Positions 8,447 through 16,799 are shown, numbered from the stretch's first letter. The stretch is 64,000 bases of DNA from Parafannyhessea umbonata (GCF_900111255.1 NZ_FOGP01000001.1:564016-628015); one strand, 5' to 3'. Notes: generated by a model from the letters alone, not told the origin. A program made the numbers and translations.

Positions 8447-9553
8447 ATGAAGCAAAAGGTAATGGTCGTGTTCGGCACGCGCCCGGAGGCCATCAAGATG
8501 TGCCCCCTCGTGCTCGCGCTTGCCGAGCGCAAGGAGGAGCTCGACGTCGTGGTCTGCGTCACGGGCCAGCATCGCCAGATGCTCGACCAGGTGCTCTCCA
8601 CCTTTGGCGTTGTGCCTCAGTACGACCTCAACGTCATGCGGGCAGACCAGACGCTGACCACCATCACCGCGGACGTGCTTGCCGGCATGCGCGACGTGCT
8701 GCAGAAGGAGCAGCCGGACGTGGTGCTCGTGCACGGTGACACCACCACGTCGTTCGCCGCCGGGCTCGCCGCGTTCTACGAGCGCATTCCCGTGGGCCAC
8801 GTCGAGGCGGGCCTGCGTACCAACAACCTCTACAGCCCCTGGCCCGAGGAGTTCAACCGCCAGGCCGTGGACGTGTTCAGCCAGTGGTACTTCGCTCCGA
8901 CGGAGACCGCACGCGAGAACCTGCTTCGCGAGGGGAAGGACGACGCGCGCATCTGGGTCACCGGCAACACCGGCATCGACGCGCTTGCCTACACCGTGCG
9001 TGACGACTACGCGCACGAGGAGCTCGCGTGGGCCGAGGGCCACCGCCTCATCTTGATCACCGCGCACCGCCGCGAGAACCTGGGCGACCCAATGCGTCAC
9101 ATGTTCCGCGCGATAAGGCGCGTGCTCGACGAGCACGAGGACGTACGCGCGATCTATCCCATCCACATGAACCCGCGCGTCAGGTCGGTCGCGGCCGAGG
9201 AGCTCTCCGGCGAGGAGAGGCTGCACGTCATCGACCCGCTGGAGGTCGTGGACTTCCACAACTTCATGGCTCGCAGCCACATGATCCTGACCGACTCCGG
9301 TGGCATCCAGGAGGAGGCGCCGAGCCTGGGCAAGCCCGTGCTCGTGATGCGCGACACGACCGAGCGCCCCGAGGGCGTGGCGGCCGGCACCCTGCGCCTC
9401 GTGGGCACCGACGAGACGCCCATCTACGAGGCGTTCTCGGAACTTCTGGATAACGAGACCGTCTATCGCGAGATGTCGCATGCGGCCAATCCCTACGGCG
9501 ACGGCCATGCGAGCGAACGCATCGCGCAGATCCTCTGCGACGGGAGCAACTAG
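8447..9553 (+). CDS. wecB: UDP-N-acetylglucosamine 2-epimerase, non-hydrolysing
   Basis: This cytoplasmic enzyme interconverts UDP-GlcNAc and UDP-ManNAc. The 368-residue length matches the family. Diagnostic blocks are FGTRPEAIKMCPLV at the N-terminus, VLVHGDTTTSFA, HVEAGLRT, ITAHRREN and DSGGIQEEAPSLGKPV, the last two forming the UDP-binding and catalytic region of the GT-B-like fold. Four bases separate its TAG from the flippase start, so the two form an operon. It implies ManNAc or a derivative in the surface polymer or wall teichoic-type glycan. MnaA is an alternative symbol in Gram-positive organisms. Confidence 0.95.
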   Translation: MKQKVMVVFGTRPEAIKMCPLVLALAERKEELDVVVCVTGQHRQMLDQVLSTFGVVPQYDLNVMRADQTLTTITADVLAGMRDVLQKEQPDVVLVHGDTTTSFAAGLAAFYERIPVGHVEAGLRTNNLYSPWPEEFNRQAVDVFSQWYFAPTETARENLLREGKDDARIWVTGNTGIDALAYTVRDDYAHEELAWAEGHRLILITAHRRENLGDPMRHMFRAIRRVLDEHEDVRAIYPIHMNPRVRSVAAEELSGEERLHVIDPLEVVDFHNFMARSHMILTDSGGIQEEAPSLGKPVLVMRDTTERPEGVAAGTLRLVGTDETPIYEAFSELLDNETVYREMSHAANPYGDGHASERIAQILCDGSN

Positions 9554-9556
9554 CGC

Positions 9557-10852
9557 ATGGGACCGATTTCCCCCGAGAAGATTCGCGGCCTCATCGAGCG
9601 CCCGAGTGTGAAGAACGGCATGTGGATGTACCTTCTGCAGCTGTTCAACACGGTCATCCCGCTGCTCACGCTGCCCTACGTCACGCGCATCCTTGGCCGC
9701 GACGGATACGGGCTCTTCTCGATCGCGCTCAACTTCGTGGGCTATTTGCAGGTGGTCGTGGAGTACGGCTTTGGTATGTCGGCCACGCGCAAGGTGGCCG
9801 TGCGGGCCGGCGACGACCACGACCTGCTGGAGCGGACCTTCTCGTGCGTGCTGTTCGCGCGCGTGGCGCTGACGGTCGCATGCTTTGCCGTGACGGCCGT
9901 CTACTGCCTGTTCAACACGTCGCTCGTGGTGCAGTGCACGTGCCTGGCGGTGATGTTCTCGTCGATCCTGGGCTACTGCGTGCAGCAGAACTGGTTGTTC
10001 CAGGGCATGCAGGACATGAAGTTCATCTCGATCGTGAACATCGTGGGGCGCACGGTCTCGACCGTGCTCATCTTTCTGTTGGTGAAGCGCGCCGACGACC
10101 TGTACCTGTACTGCCTGCTGTACTCCGTCTCGCCGATCATCAGCGGCTTTGCCGGGCTCATCGTGGCGAAGCGCGCCTATGCGCTCAAGGTCATCCGCGT
10201 GGGCGTGGGTGACGTGCTGGCCGAGCTCAAGGACGGCTTCTTCGTGTTCACGACGCAGCTGAGCTCGAAGGTGTTCGGCGCCATCGGCGTCACGATCCTG
10301 GGCGTGTTCTGCGTGCCCGAGGTGGTGGGGTCGTTTGCTGCCATCCAGAAGATCCCGACGATGATGATGATGCTTTGGGCGCCCGTGAGCCAGGTGCTCT
10401 ATCCCATCGCGAGCAGGCGTCTGAGCCAGTCGTTTTCCGCGGGCTACGCCTTCGTGATGAGGGTCAGGCGCTACGCGCTTCTGACCTTTGGCGCGGCGTG
10501 CCTCGTGATCGCGCTCTTCTCGCACTTCATCGTGACGCTTGCCTTTGGCCCCGAATACGGCCGCGACTTCTACTGGACCATCCCGCTTCTGGGGTGGCTG
10601 CTCGCGGGCATCAACAACAACTTCTTTGGCATCCAGGTGCTCTTGGGCAGCGGCCACGACAAGGAGTACAGCACGTGCTTCCAGATTGGCGTGGCGGCGA
10701 CGCTCGTGCTCAACCTGGTGCTGATCTGGCTGTTTGGCGGCGACGGTGCCGCATGGGCGCCTTTGGCCTCGGAGCTGGTGCTGACGGGGCTGCTGTATAG
10801 GCAGGTGAGCCGCCTGAGGCGAGAGAGCCGGGAGGGCGAGGGCGCGGCGTAG
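9557..10852 (+). CDS. polysaccharide repeat-unit flippase (Wzx, MATE-like/MOP superfamily)
   Basis: This 431-residue protein should have 12 or more membrane helices. The opening VKNGMWMYLLQLFNTVIPLLT then LPYVTRILGRDGYG is the hallmark start of polysaccharide-synthase/Wzx transporters, which move undecaprenyl-linked repeats across the membrane. A QNWLFQGMQDMKFISIVNI segment at about residue 145-165 is also family-typical. It follows wecB directly and supplies the export step matching the polymerase candidates elsewhere in the locus. Confidence in the family is high; the substrate is unknown. Confidence 0.92.
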   Translation: MGPISPEKIRGLIERPSVKNGMWMYLLQLFNTVIPLLTLPYVTRILGRDGYGLFSIALNFVGYLQVVVEYGFGMSATRKVAVRAGDDHDLLERTFSCVLFARVALTVACFAVTAVYCLFNTSLVVQCTCLAVMFSSILGYCVQQNWLFQGMQDMKFISIVNIVGRTVSTVLIFLLVKRADDLYLYCLLYSVSPIISGFAGLIVAKRAYALKVIRVGVGDVLAELKDGFFVFTTQLSSKVFGAIGVTILGVFCVPEVVGSFAAIQKIPTMMMMLWAPVSQVLYPIASRRLSQSFSAGYAFVMRVRRYALLTFGAACLVIALFSHFIVTLAFGPEYGRDFYWTIPLLGWLLAGINNNFFGIQVLLGSGHDKEYSTCFQIGVAATLVLNLVLIWLFGGDGAAWAPLASELVLTGLLYRQVSRLRRESREGEGAA

Positions 10853-10888
10853 GGCCGTGCCTGCGGCCGTGGCCTTTCGTGCATGGCC

Positions 10889-10894
10889 TATACT
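10889..10894 (+). promoter_or_regulatory. possible -10 element upstream of 10964 gene
   Basis: TATACT occurs 70 bp before the start of the small membrane-anchored protein gene. No convincing -35 is seen at 16-18 bp, so this is only a weak promoter call. Confidence 0.3.
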
Positions 10895-10963
10895 TGCTAG
10901 AGGGCTCGCGTGAGGTCGCGCGGGTCACCTAAGACAGACGACGAGTGAATCCGGGAGCTGCGG

Positions 10964-11590
10964 ATGCCCGCTAAGAAGAGTGACCAAGAGGAGCGCAAGG
11001 GGCTGGGCGCGCGCGTGGCCGCTGCCGTGCGCGAGGACCCGCTGCTCTATGCGCTGTCGGGCCTGCTGCTCGTGGCAATGCTCATGGCGACTATGTACGG
11101 GCTGCGCTATGGCAAGGTGGACCAGAGCGTGGTCAAGGGCCACGTGTCCATTTCCGTTGGCGACACGTGGCTCGCCACCATCGACGTGGACGAGAACAAG
11201 GACGCGACCGTCAACTACCTGGGCCACACCATGCACGGCAAGCTCAGGCTCGACGGCGCTGACACCGACTCGGTCCTCTACGTGATGAAGGATATGACGC
11301 TCGAGAACAACCTCGATCCCAAGGGGGCCGTCCTTCTCGTCCGCATGCCGCGCTCGGGGCTTGAGGGCGACCTTTCCGGGACGTGGATGCTGTACTTCTC
11401 GTATCCCGACGACGGGGAGGTTGAGGGTAACGTCCGAAGCGACTGGGTGTTTGCCCGCGCCGACGGGACGGCGCTCTACGGCTACGCGCCGGAGATGAAC
11501 GCCATGACCGCGCAGCGCAAGACGCTCGAGCAGAGCTCTGTGGCGTGGCGCTGGTCGAAGACGGACGAGGGTCTGTCGCTGACGAACTAG
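10964..11590 (+). CDS. membrane-anchored protein of unknown function in polysaccharide locus
   Basis: I do not recognise this 208-residue product. A charged cytoplasmic N-terminus (KKSDQEERKG) is followed by a single hydrophobic helix at about residues 30-50 and then about 155 residues of probably extracellular sequence with alternating hydrophobic/polar periodicity, suggesting beta structure (VSISVGDTWLATIDVDENKD and VLLVRMPRSGLEGDLSG). No cysteine pair, lipobox or known catalytic motif is visible. It sits alone between the flippase and a polymerase-like gene in the same direction, so a role in polymer assembly, length control or anchoring is possible, by context only. Confidence 0.72.
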   Translation: MPAKKSDQEERKGLGARVAAAVREDPLLYALSGLLLVAMLMATMYGLRYGKVDQSVVKGHVSISVGDTWLATIDVDENKDATVNYLGHTMHGKLRLDGADTDSVLYVMKDMTLENNLDPKGAVLLVRMPRSGLEGDLSGTWMLYFSYPDDGEVEGNVRSDWVFARADGTALYGYAPEMNAMTAQRKTLEQSSVAWRWSKTDEGLSLTN

Positions 11591-11665
11591 GGGAGTGCCG
11601 CGGCGCGCCTTGGACGTGCGGCGGCGCGAATGGGACCAACGATTCGCATGAAGGGCGTGTGTCAC

Positions 11666-12766
11666 ATGACGCAAACCGTACGAGAGAGACTTTCCGCGCC
11701 CGTGAGCGAGCGCGCGCTCGAGACCATCCTGGGCGCGACGCTTGCGCTGTGGACCTTTGGCGAGATCCTCTTCGAGCACTCCACGTTCGCGCAGGCCCTC
11801 TGGTGCGTGGCGAACCGCCCGGTGCAGTACGTGCAGGCGCTGGTGGTGGGCTGCCTTGTGGCGGTGCTGGCCTCGAAGCGCTTCAGGCTTGGCGTGCGCG
11901 ACGTTGCGCTGATGTTCCCGCTGCTGTTCTTCGCGCTGCTGGTGTGGGGCAAGTCGCGTGACCCGCACACGCTGGTGCTTGCGCTGTTCGCGGTCTGCGT
12001 CCAGGGAATTGACCTGAGGCGGCTTGCGAGGGCCTATGCGACGGGGGCCATGGTTGCCCTTGTGGCGGCGCTTGCGCTTACTGGGTGGGTTTATTCGCTC
12101 GATCCGTCGTTCTCGTTGAGGAACGTCGTGTTTGGGCGCTACGTGTTTGGGTACCCTGGCGCGCTGTCGTGCCTGCTCTTCTCCATCGTCTCCGCTGCGT
12201 GCCTGTTCGTACGCGTACGCAAGGCGCGGGTGGGGCTTGCCGTCCTGTGCGTGGCGTTTGCCGCCCTTTCAGCTGCGCCCCTGCACGCTAAACGCTGTGG
12301 GGTGCTTTTTCTGCTGCTTGCGGCACTGATCGTGGCTGACGTGTTGCGGGGCGAGGCACTCGCGCGCGTTGCACGTCGAGACTTGACCCTTTGGGTGGTG
12401 GCGGTCCTTCCAGCCGTGCTGTTCTGCCTGGTGGGCGACATGCGCACGCTATACGGCGCCGGCTTCGAGCTGGGTGCGTACGCCAACATGACAATGGTCT
12501 GGGGCCTTGGCTTCTCCGCCGCAGCGGCACTCTTGTTCGCGCGTGCGGTGCTGAGCTGGCGTGGCCGTGACGTCGACCCCGTCATGATTGGCATCATCTG
12601 CTTTTTCTCGTTCCTTCTGGTGTTCGAACAGCAGCCAATGAACCTCGAGTTCAACGTCACGCTCCTGATGCTCGCGCAGGGATTTGCACGGATTGAGTGT
12701 CTGCCCGAGGACATGAGCGAGCCCGGCGTTGGCGAAGTCTATGACGGCTCCGAGAAGGGGCGCTAA
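11666..12766 (+). CDS. polytopic membrane protein, O-antigen polymerase/ligase-like
   Basis: About 366 residues with some ten hydrophobic segments; a VVFGRYVFGYPGALSCLLFS block at mid-protein parallels the GYGFRHPNTLG block of the 6940 gene product, so the two may be distant paralogues. The C-terminal FEQQPMNLEFNVTLLMLAQG is also typical of Wzy-like proteins, in which a final helix follows a short polar loop. Alternative starts at 11630 and 11648 exist; AAGGG before 11666 supports the one chosen. It is the last gene of the polysaccharide locus, and about 0.9 kb without convincing genes follows. Confidence 0.62.
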   Translation: MTQTVRERLSAPVSERALETILGATLALWTFGEILFEHSTFAQALWCVANRPVQYVQALVVGCLVAVLASKRFRLGVRDVALMFPLLFFALLVWGKSRDPHTLVLALFAVCVQGIDLRRLARAYATGAMVALVAALALTGWVYSLDPSFSLRNVVFGRYVFGYPGALSCLLFSIVSAACLFVRVRKARVGLAVLCVAFAALSAAPLHAKRCGVLFLLLAALIVADVLRGEALARVARRDLTLWVVAVLPAVLFCLVGDMRTLYGAGFELGAYANMTMVWGLGFSAAAALLFARAVLSWRGRDVDPVMIGIICFFSFLLVFEQQPMNLEFNVTLLMLAQGFARIECLPEDMSEPGVGEVYDGSEKGR

Positions 12767-13655
12767 TTCAGCTCCCTGCTTCTTCTCTGCCGTGGGGTGG
12801 GTCGGGGGGGCAAGCGTTGCACTGGTGTGGGTGGGTGGGCACCTGGACGCCGCGAGAGGTGTGCCTGTCTTGTTCTTTTGTTTCCCGCTACGCAACTGAT
12901 GAGGCATTCCCCCCCGGCCGCGTCCGTCGATGGGCGCCGTGTTGATGCATCCGATGGCGATTCTGGGTAGGTTGCGCGAAAGGCACTGCCGGCGCACGCA
13001 ATTCTTAACGGCCCCTTGTTGGTGCGAACGATGGGGCGATGCCTCTCGTCAATCTGAATGCCTTCCGAATACATGTCGTCATTCTGGGGACCACCGAACA
13101 GAGCAAACAGTTCGGAGAGTCGGTATAGAAGGTTGGTCTTGGTTGTGATGGTGGTTGGCGAGAACAACCACCACAGGGGTCGGGCTCTCGTCTACGCAGT
13201 CTGGCCGGGACATAGCCTAACCGCCGTTTTCTTGCCATCGCATGGCATTGCCAATGGGTCAGCTGGTGTATATCGCTGTCGCTCATAGTGAAAGCCAATG
13301 CATTCGGATGGGGCGCAGCGTCAAGGAGTTCAATAGCGCGAGAACGCAATGCCCGATCCGATCGTCGGATTAAATCAACCAATCCGAGTCAGATAATAAT
13401 AGCCACGGCACACGCCCTGCCGCCCCCATGCCAGTGCCGTCGGCGCATCGTCGTTGTGGGGGGCGTTCCGCTTGACAAAACTATGGGAACACCCCCCAAC
13501 GATAGCCCGACCCCGCTCTCGTCCCCGACCGTCCCCTCGGACGCTCTTGTGGGATCCGGTCGCGCATGTGCGAGGGGCACTCTGGCGAAGAGGCGCTCCA
13601 ATCATGCCCTTAATGCGACTCAATCGGCATAATCGCATGCATTTTGCCCGCTTGT
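12767..13655. other. gene-poor stretch between polysaccharide locus and PTS genes
   Basis: Several open frames cross this stretch on both strands, but none has a plausible ribosome-binding site together with protein-like composition; their translations are rich in Arg, Pro and Ser in the manner of shadow frames. A 9-bp hairpin (TGGTGGTTG/CAACCACCA, 13149-13173) is present. The G-runs at 12791-12840 look like decayed sequence. I see no tRNA or mobile element. It may contain remnants of a lost gene, but I cannot identify one. Confidence 0.5.
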
Positions 13656-13672
13656 TGGTACAATCTGTACCA
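13656..13672. promoter_or_regulatory. perfect 7-3-7 palindrome overlapping a -10 element, upstream of PTS EIIA
   Basis: TGGTACA-ATC-TGTACCA is a perfect inverted repeat with a 3-bp centre, 32 bp before the EIIA start. It contains TACAAT (13659-13664), a good -10 hexamer, so a bound repressor would block the promoter. The TGGT...ACCA ends recall GntR/HutC-type sites such as those of NagR/DasR regulators of amino-sugar and PTS genes; that family link is inference. Confidence 0.6.
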
Positions 13673-13704
13673 TAGGTCCGCACCACCATGAAGGAGAAGC
13701 AAGC

Positions 13705-14229
13705 ATGGGTCTGTTCGATATGTTCAAGAAGCCGGCCGCGCCCGCGAAGCCCGAGGACATCAAGGTCGAGTCCGTTCCCGCCAACATCTACGCCCCTGTC
13801 TCGGGTGAGGCCATGAACATGGAGGACGTGCCCGATCCCGTCTTCGCCTCCGGCGCCATGGGCAAGGGCATCGTCATCAAGCCCGAGCAGGGCATCATCT
13901 ACTCGCCTGTCGACGGTGAGGTCACCGTCACCACCGGTACCCTCCACGCCCTCGGCATCATGGGCGACAACGGCGTCGAGATCCTCATCCACGTCGGCAT
14001 CGACACGGTCGAGATGAAGGGCGACGGCTTCACCGGCTTCGTCGGCAGGGGCGACACGGTCAAGGCCGGCCAGGCCCTCATGACCTTCGACATGGACAAG
14101 ATCGCCAAGGCGGGCAAGGAGGACCACGTGATCATGGTCGTCACCAACACGGACGACCTTCCCAACGTCTCGCCCGTCTCGCCGCAGCACATCAACGCCG
14201 GCGAGGTTGCGGTCGTCGTCACCCAGTAG
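13705..14229 (+). CDS. PTS glucose-type EIIA protein
   Basis: This 174-residue soluble phosphocarrier passes phosphate from HPr to a sugar-specific EIIB. It shows the full EIIA-Glc signature: ANIYAPVSGEAMNMEDVPD, VFASGAMGKGIVIKPEQG, and the two histidines His81 (GTLHALGIM) and His96 (ILIHVGIDTV); His96 is the expected phosphorylation site. A 20-residue Lys/Pro-rich N-terminal lead may be a flexible tail. The ribosome-binding site GAAGGAGAAG is excellent. No EIIB or EIIC gene is adjacent, so it probably serves membrane components encoded elsewhere, and/or regulation in the style of Crr. The HPr-like gene follows after 11 bp. Confidence 0.93.
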   Translation: MGLFDMFKKPAAPAKPEDIKVESVPANIYAPVSGEAMNMEDVPDPVFASGAMGKGIVIKPEQGIIYSPVDGEVTVTTGTLHALGIMGDNGVEILIHVGIDTVEMKGDGFTGFVGRGDTVKAGQALMTFDMDKIAKAGKEDHVIMVVTNTDDLPNVSPVSPQHINAGEVAVVVTQ

Positions 14230-14240
14230 TCACGCCTGCC

Positions 14241-14519
14241 ATGTTGGAACTCTCTTGCAGGGTCGCGGATCCCAGGGGACTGCATGCGCGCACCTGCGTC
14301 GCGCTGGCGAGCGTGGCGGCCGACTTCTCGTGCAAGGCCACGATTTCCTTTGCTGACGCCACGGTCTCCGCATCCGACCTCATGGGGCTCATGGCGCTCG
14401 AGGCGGGCTCGGGGGACGAGGTAATCGTTCGCTGCGCCGGCCGTGACGAGGCCGAGGCGGCCCGCGCCATTCGACATGTGCTTGCGAGCGGTATGACGGG
14501 TGGTCGACCCACTCTCTAG
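14241..14519 (+). CDS. HPr-like phosphocarrier with Asp at position 46
   Basis: A 92-residue HPr-fold protein. GLHAR (His15, Arg17) is the active-site histidine that accepts phosphate from Enzyme I. The following residue, normally Pro18, is Thr. In the regulatory site where Gram-positive HPr has KSIMGVM, this protein has SDLMGLM, so Ser46 is replaced by Asp46. Asp there is the charge mimic of the HprK-phosphorylated form. Eleven bases separate it from the EIIA gene, so the two are cotranscribed, and a strong terminator follows at once. It may be the organism's general HPr or a specialised paralogue (NPr/Crh style); the changed residues favour the latter. Confidence 0.88.
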   Translation: MLELSCRVADPRGLHARTCVALASVAADFSCKATISFADATVSASDLMGLMALEAGSGDEVIVRCAGRDEAEAARAIRHVLASGMTGGRPTL

Positions 14520-14529
14520 CGTATTTGTT

Positions 14530-14564
14530 GCGGGGCTCGGTTCGTCCGGGCCCCGCGTTTGTTT
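14530..14564 (+). terminator. rho-independent terminator of the PTS operon
   Basis: GCGGGGCTCGG, loop TTCGT, then CCGGGCCCCGC make an 11-bp stem with one G-T pair, followed by GTTTGTTT. It begins 11 bp after the HPr-like stop. Confidence 0.85.
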
Positions 14565-14649
14565 GCGCTACCATTTCTTGTGTCCGGGAGACTCCCGGCA
14601 ACCATTCGTATTCCGGTGCGCGAGCGCGGGGGGAGAGGAGCGGGCGGCC

Positions 14650-15288
14650 TTGCTCGATAGCTACAGGACCATCGCGGGCGGCACCGAGGCCACGGGGGAG
14701 TTCGTGGACCGCAAGAGCCGCTTCATCGCGCAGCTTTGCCATGTGAGCTCCGAGGCCGAGGCCGAGGAGTTCATCGCCACCGTGCGCAGCCGCCACCATG
14801 ACGCCCGCCACAACGTCCCCGCATGGATTCTGGCGGACGGTCGCGAACGCTGCTCCGACGACGGAGAGCCCCAGCGCACCTCCGGCATGCCCACCCTCGA
14901 GGTCCTGCGCGGGGCCGGCCTGGCGGACGTCTGCTGCGTGGTGACGCGCTACTTCGGCGGCGCGCTGCTGGGCCCCGGCGGCCTCGTGCGTGCCTACACG
15001 GCCGCGGCACAGGAGGCCCTCGCCGCCGCCGAGGCGGCCGGCAACGTCGTTCAGATGACCATGGTCACGCGCGTCACGGCCACGATCCCGTACTCCGCCT
15101 ACGGCAGGGTCGAACGCATGGTGAGCGACTATGGCGGAAAGGTCCGCGACACTATCTTCTCCGAGGACGTCCAGATGAACTGCGCCTTTCTGACGGGAAA
15201 AGAGGTCCCCTTCGTCGCTGCCCTTCGCGAGCTGGCTTCCGGAGAGGACCTCTGCGTGGTGGGCGAGCCCACCTTCCAGGAGTTCTAG
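14650..15288 (+). CDS. YigZ/IMPACT family protein
   Basis: About 212 residues. The N-terminal Impact domain carries the characteristic KSRFIAQL, HDARHNVPAWIL, DDGEPQRTSGMP and VVTRYFGGALLGPGGLVRAY blocks, and the C-terminal ferredoxin-like YigZ/DUF1949 half follows from residue about 140. The family includes eukaryotic IMPACT/Yih1, which bind GCN1; the bacterial role is unsettled, with ribosome or tRNA association suggested. The frame is open upstream past the terminator, but TTG at 14650 is preferred because GGGGGAGAGGAG precedes it and the terminator would separate any earlier start from its promoter. It converges with pepC. Confidence 0.9.
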   Translation: MLDSYRTIAGGTEATGEFVDRKSRFIAQLCHVSSEAEAEEFIATVRSRHHDARHNVPAWILADGRERCSDDGEPQRTSGMPTLEVLRGAGLADVCCVVTRYFGGALLGPGGLVRAYTAAAQEALAAAEAAGNVVQMTMVTRVTATIPYSAYGRVERMVSDYGGKVRDTIFSEDVQMNCAFLTGKEVPFVAALRELASGEDLCVVGEPTFQEF

Positions 15289-15298
15289 GTACTTCTCG

Positions 15299-16780
15299 CT
15301 ACCTCTGTCGTCCGCGTCCCAGGGCTGTCGCGAGGCCGCTCCAAGGCGTGACGTCCTCGACGGGAGCCTCGTCCCACTGCCTGAGGGTCTCTGCGGGCAC
15401 GAACTCGCGCCTGACATCCACCTCTCCGCCGTAGAGGTGGAACCAGTCGGCGCTCATGACCAGGTAGCCGTCCTTGCCCTGCTTCTCGCCCCAGCTGTTC
15501 TCGACACGCCAGGCCCGGGGTCTTCCGTCCCCGTCGAGCTGGACGCCCTGGAAGGTCATCGCGTGGGTCAGGCAGGTCTCTCGCATGTCGATCATGTCGG
15601 CGCGCTCCATCGCTAGGTCGCAGCCAAAGAGCGCCTCGACGTCCTCACCGTTGGTCGAGAGCACGTACTTGTAGTCGTCGATGTAGCGAGGGAACTGCTG
15701 CATGACGTCGCAGGCCATTCCCACGGGCACGCCGGCCTTGAGGCTGGCGACCGCAGCCGCGTCCAGAACCTCGGGCTCGACGTTGAGCATGCGGTTCGGC
15801 GTGCCACCCACGACCGAGTCGGTCAGCGTGAGGTGGTAGGCGTGGCCGAAGGGGCGGGTCTTCCCGGGCATCGAGACGAGCGTGACGTAGTCGTTGGGGT
15901 CGAATGGCACGTAGCGCTCGGCGAACTCGCGCGGGGTGATTCCCGCGTCACGCAGCACGAAGCGCTCGCTTTCGTCGTCCTTTCCGTTCTCGTCGCCTGA
16001 GTCCTTCTTGGCGGCGCCCTTTGCCTTGCCCTCCACCGCGAAGACCTTGGCAGGGTCGGCCTTGCACTTCTTTCCGACCTGGATTTCGAGGTCGAAGGTC
16101 ACGGGCGGCTCTCCCAGGCAGACTGCGAGCATGCCGTGGACGTTCGCCAGCAGCTCCTCCTTGTGCGCGCGGAGCTCCGACGCGCTTGCGCCGTCCGCCG
16201 CCATCGAGCGCAGCTCGCAGGCTCCCTTGCGGCAGAGCCGCTCCAGCTGGGCATCCATCTCGGAGGAGTTGCGGGAGCACGCGGTCTCGGGCATGGCGGC
16301 CTTGGGGACGAGGCCCCACTTGGCGATCAGGTTCATGGCGAAGGGGTAGTAGCCGCCGTCGCCCACGCCCTCGTCCAGCAGCTCGCACACCTCACGGGAG
16401 TCGAAGGGCAGGTGCGCGGTCCGGATGATTCGCTCGAACATGGCGTTGGCCTTCTCGAGCTTGTCGTAGAACATCCCGAAGCTCTGGCTGAACTCGAAGC
16501 TGTCGACGTCCAGGAGCTCCATCGTGGCATGGCGCGCCACGTTAAACGCGCTGAACATCCAGCAGCGGCCGCTCTGCCTCTGGTTGCAGACCTTGGCAGT
16601 CTTGGGGACCATCACCCCATAGGTGTCGCTGTAGCCGCGCATGACGCTGATGTCGCGCGCTGCGGCCATGACGCCCGCGGAGGTCACCGCGTTTCTGGCC
16701 ACGCGGTTGGCCCTATCTGCCGAGAAGGACTTGTTCTTGCTCGTGGCCCAGCTCGGGTCGATGGCTGTCGCCTGCTTCAT
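15299..16780 (-). CDS. pepC: aminopeptidase C (bleomycin hydrolase family, C1B)
   Basis: A cytoplasmic papain-like cysteine aminopeptidase that trims peptides from the N-terminus. The catalytic Cys73 lies in NQRQSGRCWMFSAFN, the His in CLTHAMTFQGV, and the Asn in WRVENSWGE, all intact. At 493 residues it exceeds the usual 440-450: a Lys/Asp/Glu-rich insert (around residues 250-290, including GAAKKDSGDENGKDDES) accounts for the difference. The ATG at 16780 follows GAGGGAG; the frame stays open upstream but crosses a hairpin. It converges with yigZ with a 10-bp gap. Confidence 0.95.
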   Translation of the reverse strand: MKQATAIDPSWATSKNKSFSADRANRVARNAVTSAGVMAAARDISVMRGYSDTYGVMVPKTAKVCNQRQSGRCWMFSAFNVARHATMELLDVDSFEFSQSFGMFYDKLEKANAMFERIIRTAHLPFDSREVCELLDEGVGDGGYYPFAMNLIAKWGLVPKAAMPETACSRNSSEMDAQLERLCRKGACELRSMAADGASASELRAHKEELLANVHGMLAVCLGEPPVTFDLEIQVGKKCKADPAKVFAVEGKAKGAAKKDSGDENGKDDESERFVLRDAGITPREFAERYVPFDPNDYVTLVSMPGKTRPFGHAYHLTLTDSVVGGTPNRMLNVEPEVLDAAAVASLKAGVPVGMACDVMQQFPRYIDDYKYVLSTNGEDVEALFGCDLAMERADMIDMRETCLTHAMTFQGVQLDGDGRPRAWRVENSWGEKQGKDGYLVMSADWFHLYGGEVDVRREFVPAETLRQWDEAPVEDVTPWSGLATALGRGRQR

Positions 16781-16799
16781 GCTTACTCCCTCGTTCCTG

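Noticed and set aside
7811..10657. very long minus-strand frame (948 codons) opposite wecB and the flippase
   Set aside because: Antisense shadow caused by high GC; rich in His/Arg/Ala, no family signature, while both plus-strand genes are certain.
12763..13167. minus-strand open frame with a stretch resembling a real protein (MYSEGIQIDERHRPIVR)
   Set aside because: Only about 25 residues look plausible, the rest is Pro/Arg-rich; no start signal. It may be a relic but I cannot name it.
13288..13632. 114-codon open frame between polysaccharide and PTS loci
   Set aside because: No ribosome-binding site, composition dominated by Arg/Ser/Pro/Thr like a shadow frame, and it overlaps the promoter region of the EIIA gene.
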